Below, piece by piece: positions 57,969 through 64,000 of a DNA stretch of 64,000 nucleotides. The notes beneath the pieces are model-generated. The model did no database searches and was not told the DNA's origin. It worked only from the letters and a program-made list of their open reading frames with translations. The translations under genes were made by a program, and so were the position numbers. Source of the stretch: DASRDU01 sp035560235 (lineage in GTDB: Bacteria; Acidobacteriota; Blastocatellia; RBC074); NCBI GenBank assembly GCA_035560235.1, contig DATMAG010000016.1, positions 1 to 64,000 on the forward strand. Direction: 5' to 3'. The stretch's first letter is position 1; each line of letters opens with the position of its first letter.

Positions 57969-60446
57969 ATGGATGTGAATGACAAATCCCTGCGGACTTC
58001 GGAGCGCAGCGGGCTGACTGCAACAGAAGCGGCGGCGCGACTGAAGCAGTTCGGCCCGAACGAAGTCGCGGCGCGCGTTCAGATCGCTGAGGTGCTGGTT
58101 TTTCTGAAACACTTCGCCAGCCCGCTGATTCTCATTCTGCTGCTCGCGACCGTTGTTTCAGCCTTTGCCGGTGAAGTCGCCAATGCCGTCATCATCACCA
58201 TCATTATTCTGCTCAGCGTGATTCTCGATTATGTGCAGGAAAGGCGCTCCGGGCGGGCGGTTGAACGGCTGCGCGAGACTGTGGCGCTGCGGGCGACGGT
58301 CATTCGCGACGGAGCGCCAGGCCTGATTCCCGCCCGCGAACTTGTGCCGGGCGATCTGGTTCGATTGTCGGCTGGCGATCTGGTTCCGGCTGATGCCCGC
58401 GTCATCGCGGCCAAAGATTTCTTTGTGGATCAGGCGGCCTTCACCGGCGAATCCTTTCCGGTCGAAAAGTCTGCCGCCGGTGAGCGCGAAGCTGACAGAG
58501 AGGTTTACCTCGGGACCAGCGTCACGAGCGGCGAAGCAGAGGTCATCGTCACCCGCACCGGCGCGGCCACTGAATTCAGCCATCTGGCCCGCACTCTTGC
58601 GGCGACGCCGCCCGAAACCGAATTCGAGCGCGGAACCCGCGCGTTCGGGCTGTTCGTGTCAAAGGTCATTGCCGGACTGGTGCTGTTCGTCTTTCTGGTC
58701 AACATCGCTTTTCATCGCCCGGCGCTCGATTCGTTTCTTTTCGCGCTGGCGCTGGCGGTCGGGCTGACGCCCGGCCTGCTGCCGATGATCGTTTCGGTCA
58801 CGCTCGCGCACGGAGCCATGCGTCTGGCCCGCAAAAAGGTCATCGTCAGACGGCTCGCAGCCATCGAGGACCTGGGCAGCATTGACATTCTCTGCACCGA
58901 CAAGACCGGGACGCTGACGGAAGGGGCGATTACGCTCGAACGCCACGTGGACGCGAATGGCCGCGAGGATGAACGCGTCTTTCTCTTCGCGCTGCTCAAT
59001 GCCACGCATCAGACAGGCCTACGCAGCCCGCTCGATGAAGCTATTCTGCGCCACGATCACGCCTCGCTGCCGCTCTATGAAAAGATTGACGAGATTCCCT
59101 TCGATTTCGTCCGCCGCCGGTTGTCAGTCATTGTCAGCGGCGAAGGCCGAAAGCTGCTGATTACCAAGGGCGCGCCCGAATCGGTAATGAGCCTCTGCCG
59201 AACACTTGAACTCGGCGACCGGCAGACATTATGGGACGAAGCCGCACAGGAACGCTGCAACGCAACCTTCACGGCGCTCAGCCGCGAGGGTTACCGGGTG
59301 CTGGGCATTGCGTACCGCGATGTCACTGACAATTCCGCCCCGCACTTCAGCGCGGCTGACGAACGCGAGCTGACCTTTCTGGGCTTTGCGGCGTTTCTCG
59401 ATCCGCCGAAGCAGTCCGTTATTCCGACGCTGCGCGCGCTCAGGCGCGACGCGGTCGAAATCAGAATTCTCACCGGCGACAATGAAATCGTGACGCGCCA
59501 CATCTGCGCTGAAACCGGGCTGGAGATCACAGGCGTCATCACCGGCGAAGCGCTGGAAAAGGTGACTGACGAGGCGCTGCCCGCAGTGGCGCTGCGAAAC
59601 AACATCTTTGCCCGCGTCTCGCCCGATCAGAAGCGGCGCATCATCGAAGCGCTGCAAAAAGCCGGGCACGTCGTCGGGTACCTGGGCGACGGGATCAATG
59701 ATGCTCCGAGCCTGCGCGTGGCCGATGTGGGGCTGTCGGTTGATTCGGCGGTGGACGTGGCGCGCGAGGCAGCTGATCTGATTCTGCTGAGCAAATCGCT
59801 GCACGTGATTCACGACGGCATCCTCGAAGGCCGCCGCACCTTCGGCAACATCATGAAGTATGTGCTGATGGGCACGTCATCGAATTTCGGCAATATGTTC
59901 AGCATGGCCGGAGCCTCGCTGCTGCTGCCGTTCCTGCCGATGCTGCCGCCGCAGATTCTGCTCAACAATCTGCTTTACGATCTGTCGCAGGTGACAATTC
60001 CCGGCGACCGCGTGGATGTTGACGATCTGCTGAAACCGAGAAGGTGGAGCGTGTCGCTGATTCGCCGCTATATGTTCTGGATGGGGCTGGTCAGTTCAGC
60101 CTTCGACTTTCTGACCTTCGGGATGCTGGTGTGGCTGTTTCAGGCGCGGGCTGAACTCTTCCGCACGGGCTGGTTCATCGAATCGCTGGCGACGCAGACG
60201 CTCGTGATTCTGGTGATTCGCACGCGGCGCGCGCCCTGGCGCAGCCGACCGGGCCGCGCGCTGATGCTGAGCGTCAGCCTGTGCGTGCTGACCGGAGTGC
60301 TGCTCCCGTTTACGCCGCTCGGACGGCTGCTTGGTTTCGTCGAGCCGCCGCCTGCGCTGATGGCGCTGACCGGAGCGATGATTGTGGTCTATCTGGCGAT
60401 GGCTGAACTGATGAAACGCTGGCTTTACCGGGGTCACTTCGGCTGA
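57969..60446 (+). CDS. P-type ATPase, MgtA-like (magnesium/cation transport)
   Basis: 825 residues. N-terminal cation-ATPase domain (GLTATEAAARLKQFGPNEV), phosphorylation motif DKTGTLTEG with Asp311, actuator loop AFTGESFPVEKS, nucleotide-binding KGAPESVMSLC, hinge GYLGDGINDAPSLRVADVG, and about ten membrane helices. Short N-terminus without metal-binding CxxC excludes heavy-metal P1B pumps. SVILDYVQERRSGRAVERLRE, KSLHVIHDGILEGRRTFGNIMKYV and the NNLLYDLSQVTIPGDRVD segment match the MgtA (P3B) branch better than calcium pumps. Probable magnesium uptake. ATG 57969 (MDVND) chosen over an upstream frame that would add a non-homologous leader. A bidirectional terminator follows. Confidence 0.87.
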   Translation: MDVNDKSLRTSERSGLTATEAAARLKQFGPNEVAARVQIAEVLVFLKHFASPLILILLLATVVSAFAGEVANAVIITIIILLSVILDYVQERRSGRAVERLRETVALRATVIRDGAPGLIPARELVPGDLVRLSAGDLVPADARVIAAKDFFVDQAAFTGESFPVEKSAAGEREADREVYLGTSVTSGEAEVIVTRTGAATEFSHLARTLAATPPETEFERGTRAFGLFVSKVIAGLVLFVFLVNIAFHRPALDSFLFALALAVGLTPGLLPMIVSVTLAHGAMRLARKKVIVRRLAAIEDLGSIDILCTDKTGTLTEGAITLERHVDANGREDERVFLFALLNATHQTGLRSPLDEAILRHDHASLPLYEKIDEIPFDFVRRRLSVIVSGEGRKLLITKGAPESVMSLCRTLELGDRQTLWDEAAQERCNATFTALSREGYRVLGIAYRDVTDNSAPHFSAADERELTFLGFAAFLDPPKQSVIPTLRALRRDAVEIRILTGDNEIVTRHICAETGLEITGVITGEALEKVTDEALPAVALRNNIFARVSPDQKRRIIEALQKAGHVVGYLGDGINDAPSLRVADVGLSVDSAVDVAREAADLILLSKSLHVIHDGILEGRRTFGNIMKYVLMGTSSNFGNMFSMAGASLLLPFLPMLPPQILLNNLLYDLSQVTIPGDRVDVDDLLKPRRWSVSLIRRYMFWMGLVSSAFDFLTFGMLVWLFQARAELFRTGWFIESLATQTLVILVIRTRRAPWRSRPGRALMLSVSLCVLTGVLLPFTPLGRLLGFVEPPPALMALTGAMIVVYLAMAELMKRWLYRGHFG

Positions 60447-60463
60447 GTGTCGCTGAAAAAAAG

Positions 60464-60499
60464 ACCAGCCGCAGCTCCCCATTGAATTCTGCGGCTGGT
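60464..60499. terminator. Bidirectional terminator between the P-type ATPase and hsp20
   Basis: Perfect 11-bp stem, 60464-60474 with 60489-60499. On the minus strand the stem is followed by TC and T7, a canonical intrinsic terminator for hsp20; the plus strand has only the stem for the ATPase. Confidence 0.75.
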
Positions 60500-60560
60500 T
60501 ATCAGTGGAAATTACGCTACCCCGGAATAATCTCCACCGAACATCTGCTCATTGAGACGC

Positions 60561-61040
60561 TTATTTGACTCTCACCTCAATCCGTTTGGGTTTTGCCTCT
60601 TCGCGTTTCGGCAGCACCACGCGGAGTATCCCGTCCCTGAATTCAGCGTTGACTTTCCCGGTATCGACAAAGACCGGCAGCGTGAAACTGCGGGTGAACT
60701 CGCCGTAGCTGCGTTCGACGCGATGATAGTTCTCCTTCTTCGTTTCCTCGGAGAATTTCCGTTCGCCGTGAATCGTCAGCACGTTGTTTTCAATCGAAAC
60801 CGTCACGTCCTCTTTCTTCACTTCCGGCAGTTCGGCCTTGACCACGATTTCATTCTCGGTTTCGAAAATGTCGCAGGCCGGCGTCCACGCTGACAGCGTC
60901 CAGGGCTCCTCGACCGGCGCTCTGAGGAAGCCTTCTCCGAACAGGCGTTTCATTCTCTCCTCAAAGTTGCGAAAAGGATCAAAAAACATTCTCTCACGCG
61001 GCTCTGTCGGAGCCATCGCTGTTCCTGGTTTGGTTGTCAT
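60561..61040 (-). CDS. Small heat shock protein, Hsp20/alpha-crystallin family
   Basis: 159 residues. Alpha-crystallin domain (about 50-150) with ACDIFETENEIVVKAELPEV, VSIENNVLTIHGERKF, the NYHRVERSYGEFTRSFTLP signature and DGILRVVLPKRE; the C-terminal tail carries an IxV motif (RIEVRVK) for oligomer assembly. ATP-independent holdase in the cytoplasm. AAAGGAGG 8 bp upstream of ATG 61040 decides the start. Transcribed leftward, ends at a strong terminator. Confidence 0.93.
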   Translation of the reverse strand: MTTKPGTAMAPTEPRERMFFDPFRNFEERMKRLFGEGFLRAPVEEPWTLSAWTPACDIFETENEIVVKAELPEVKKEDVTVSIENNVLTIHGERKFSEETKKENYHRVERSYGEFTRSFTLPVFVDTGKVNAEFRDGILRVVLPKREEAKPKRIEVRVK

Positions 61041-61406
61041 AACACATACCTCCTTTCTTTCGTCTATTGGTGTCTCTCGTGTCAGGACACAATAACCTGC
61101 CACGGGTAAATTCCTCACCCTCTCTTTATCACCATTTCCATTTGTTGTGTGGACAGGTTCCATCTCAGGTTGCCCGCAAGGCTTGTGCCGTGCGCTGTCC
61201 TGAACAGGGGCTGCTGCAATCACTGCCCTTGCGGCTGCGGGCTGCGCGGAAAGATGCACAACTGTGCGCGTTTTTGCCCGCCGTTCCGGGTAATCTGACA
61301 CACCTCTCTGCCTTCAGGGGCGGTGCAGCAGCCCTCCTGTTTGAAAGATCGCGTGGCGCGTCGTATGCTCATTATTCAGTTCAGAACTGAATCACAGGAT
61401 CATCAA
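61041..61406. other. 366-bp intergenic region between divergent hsp20 and a secreted protein gene
   Basis: No gene supported; frames here are Cys/Arg-rich shadows. Holds the promoter of hsp20. No CIRCE inverted repeat (TTAGCACTC-N9-GAGTGCTAA) is visible, so HrcA control is not indicated. Confidence 0.45.
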
Positions 61407-62156
61407 ATGCAGCGACCGATCAGCCAGTTCATCATCGCCCTGCTCCTGCTGCCCTTGAGCGCAGCTGTCTGCGCTGCCGCAGGCGCTGAAATCAGGGCAG
61501 CGGCGCTTCCGGCCCGGTCAGCAGGAGTTGTCAGACCAGCGACTCTGCGCGTGACGGATGTGACGATCTATTACCGCCCAAGCAATGACTGGTACACGTT
61601 CGATGACTGGGGACATATATTCCTCTACGTCAGAAACGATGAAACAGGCCAGTCGGCCTACTTCGACTACTATCCTGAAAACGGCTATTCGGTGCTGGGC
61701 CGGGTTGATCAGGCGCGGATTGATGCGCACGCCAGTCTGACCATAGTGACGGCGGCGCAGCAGGAGCAGGCGATTCTGTCCGGCATTCTGAGCAAGCAGC
61801 AGAATCTGCCCGACTGGAAGCTGAGGGTGATTACGGCTCTGTTCGGCAAAGGCTCAACCTGCGTGACGGTTTCAAAGGAACTGCTCGAACGGGGCGGCAT
61901 CAGGTTCGACGGGCGCGACCCTGAAGGCGTGTGGGAGAGCGCCTGGTTCAAATACAGCGACGATTACCTGACCTGGAAAGAGAAGACGAACGGGAAGGGC
62001 AGCCGGAAAAGCCGCTATGAACCCGGCCCCGGATACAAAAGCCCGCAGGCCGGTAAAGAGTATGGACGCGACCCCGGCCAGCAGGCCCGCCACGCTGATC
62101 CGAAGGCGATCAACAATGAGACGATGTATTTCAAAAACGGGAAAAGAGTGAAGTAA
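61407..62156 (+). CDS. Secreted protein, possible permuted papain-fold (NlpC/P60-like) domain
   Basis: 249 residues. Signal peptide (QFIIALLLLPLSAAVCAAAG). The domain from about 50 to 180 has an early His-containing strand (WGHIFLYVRND) followed by QSAYFDYYPENG and a later Cys in GSTCVTVSKELLERGGI. His before Cys is the order of circularly permuted papain-fold hydrolases, and GHIFLYV plus YFDYYP recalls domains found at the end of Rhs-type toxins. The tail is basic and Gly-rich (KGSRKSRYEPGPGYKSPQ). ATG 61407 starts the signal peptide; the ATG at 61323 was rejected. No immunity-type neighbour is evident. Function is inference from motif order. Confidence 0.6.
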   Translation: MQRPISQFIIALLLLPLSAAVCAAAGAEIRAAALPARSAGVVRPATLRVTDVTIYYRPSNDWYTFDDWGHIFLYVRNDETGQSAYFDYYPENGYSVLGRVDQARIDAHASLTIVTAAQQEQAILSGILSKQQNLPDWKLRVITALFGKGSTCVTVSKELLERGGIRFDGRDPEGVWESAWFKYSDDYLTWKEKTNGKGSRKSRYEPGPGYKSPQAGKEYGRDPGQQARHADPKAINNETMYFKNGKRVK

Positions 62157-62173
62157 CAGATCGCGAATATCCT

Positions 62174-62235
62174 GCGAAGCGGTCAGTTTGCTGACTGCAG
62201 ACAAACTGAATCAGTCCGCGAACTGACCGCTTCGC
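62174..62235. terminator. Inverted repeat between convergent genes, overlapping the end of apbE
   Basis: Perfect 15-bp arms, 62174-62188 and 62221-62235, 32-bp spacer containing a smaller stem (CAGTTTGCTGACTG). The right arm is inside the last codons of apbE. Probably terminates one or both convergent transcripts. Confidence 0.55.
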
Positions 62236-63125
62236 CGGGCATTTTCGCCAGCCACGCGGCCCTGATAATCAGGAAAACGCTCATTCATCACCGGCAGCCA
62301 GTCCTGGCCAAAGATCAGCAGGGCTTTTGTCAGCGCCTCGCAGTCAGCAGCCGACGGCCCGGTGACAGCCGTTGCGACGGCGCGTGTGACCGGCTCTCCG
62401 GTGAGCGGATCAATGACGTGCCCGTACTGCCGCCCGCCTGATTCAAAAGCCCTGCCGTAAACCGCCGAGACCGAGAGCGCCTGATCCGTCAGCTCAACGA
62501 TCGCGGAACGATCGCCTGTCTGAAACGAATCAGGCAGGGCGAGTTTCCAGGCTGCAGCATCGGGCGGCGCGCCAATGGTACAGACCGAACTCCCGCCTCC
62601 GTGCAGCAGCGCGCTGCTGATGCCCTGCTCCCTGAGCAGTTCCATCGCGCATTCGACCGCATAGCCCTTGCCGTAACCGCCGAGGTCAATTTCAACGCCG
62701 GGCTGAGTGAAGCGCACGGTGAAGTCGGCCTCGTCAAATTCAAGCTGATGCATTCCGGTCACGGCGCGAGCGGCTGAGAGTTCAGCGGCTGATGGAACCT
62801 GTCCCTTGTCGCGGACAAAGCGCCAGGCGCGCATCAGCGGGCCGATGGTGATGTCAAAAGCTCCGTCGGTCAGCGCGGTCAGTTCCGCGCAGCGCTCGAG
62901 CAGGCGAAACAGGCGCGGCTCAACTCTGACCGGCCCCCGGGCCGCGTGTGCGTTGAGCCAGGTGATTTCGCTGTCAGAACTGTAAAAGCTGAGCTGCGCT
63001 TCCAGACGAGCGATTTCGCGCAAAGCTTCCTCTCCCGCAGCGCGAAGGCGCACCGCATCTTCGCCGTACATGAGCAACTCGAAGCGGGTCGCCATCGCGT
63101 GCAGTGAGAGTGACACGGGTTGCAC
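62211..63125 (-). CDS. apbE: FAD:protein FMN transferase (ApbE family)
   Basis: 304 residues. Family motifs: N-terminal MATRFELLMYG, TDGAFDITIGPLMRAW, the metal/FAD-binding DLGGYGKGYAVE, ALLHGGGSSVCTIG and YGHVIDPLTGEPV. The enzyme covalently attaches FMN to Thr/Ser of Nqr/Rnf subunits and some fumarate reductases, in the periplasm. No obvious signal peptide or lipobox is present, so it may be cytoplasmic or the start is further upstream. It is 5 bp downstream of the Gfo/Idh/MocA gene on the same strand and probably co-transcribed. No Nqr/Rnf target lies in the window. Confidence 0.92.
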   Translation of the reverse strand: MQPVSLSLHAMATRFELLMYGEDAVRLRAAGEEALREIARLEAQLSFYSSDSEITWLNAHAARGPVRVEPRLFRLLERCAELTALTDGAFDITIGPLMRAWRFVRDKGQVPSAAELSAARAVTGMHQLEFDEADFTVRFTQPGVEIDLGGYGKGYAVECAMELLREQGISSALLHGGGSSVCTIGAPPDAAAWKLALPDSFQTGDRSAIVELTDQALSVSAVYGRAFESGGRQYGHVIDPLTGEPVTRAVATAVTGPSAADCEALTKALLIFGQDWLPVMNERFPDYQGRVAGENARRSGQFAD

Positions 63126-63130
63126 AGCCG

Positions 63131-64000
<870 letters not shown>

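Noticed and set aside
60447..61406. CIRCE or similar heat-shock operator upstream of hsp20
   Set aside because: No TTAGCACTC/GAGTGCTAA-type inverted repeat found in the leader.

Overview
The window looks like chromosomal DNA of a soil-type Acidobacteriota, most likely class Blastocatellia. The indicators are two Oar-like TonB-dependent receptors with N-terminal carboxypeptidase-regulatory domains, a Ser/Thr kinase fused to TolB-like, TPR and beta-propeller modules, MalT-type STAND regulators, secreted repeat-bearing subtilases, a cohesin-bearing secretin, and GC-rich codon usage throughout. This assignment is an inference from protein families; no rRNA or tRNA gene was seen.

Layout. 0.1-9.0 kb: outer-membrane receptor, a three-gene ABC exporter operon (ATPase, permease fused to a GldG-like domain, secreted ConA-like protein) and a second TonB receptor, separated by conspicuous inverted repeats. 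9.0-12.2 kb: RNA 2',3'-cyclic phosphodiesterase, AidB-like acyl-CoA dehydrogenase and an atypical crotonase. 12.2-16.7 kb: a 1494-residue membrane Ser/Thr kinase. 17.3-20.1 kb: proteins of unknown function. 20.1-24.3 kb: two neighbouring MalT-like NTPases, the second fused to TPRs and a SARP-type wHTH-BTAD output module. 24.6-31.6 kb: a subtilase carrying 17 GIAVTGAD octapeptides and SLH-like C-terminal repeats, then an M36-type metalloprotease. 31.8-33.3 kb: an island of visibly lower GC with a DUF1963-like gene between integron-style core sites, and a lipoprotein. 33.3-40.0 kb: OsmC, a second subtilase with GIVMADG repeats (frameshifted), a TPR-sigma54 activator and an orphan atypical response regulator.

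40.3-53.1 kb is the most distinctive part: a same-strand cluster of periplasmic redox proteins. It contains a very long multicopper-oxidase-like protein (two in-frame stops and a frameshift), an intact Tat-exported CotA-like multicopper oxidase, a YVTN propeller protein, a tandem SCO1 copper chaperone (frameshifted), a cytochrome c fused to a type-1 periplasmic binding domain, and a SurA-like/DsbA-like fusion (frameshifted in an A tract). I infer a copper-dependent extracytoplasmic oxidase system with its own copper loading and disulfide maturation. Downstream are an AMIN/TPR/secretin/cohesin outer-membrane protein, a type-B carboxylesterase, an MgtA-like P-type ATPase, Hsp20, a possible permuted papain-fold protein, ApbE and a truncated Gfo/Idh/MocA oxidoreductase at the edge.

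Four separate genes between 33.8 and 53.1 kb carry simple disabling lesions. They are either real decay or base-level assembly errors; this must be settled before the redox cluster is called functional.
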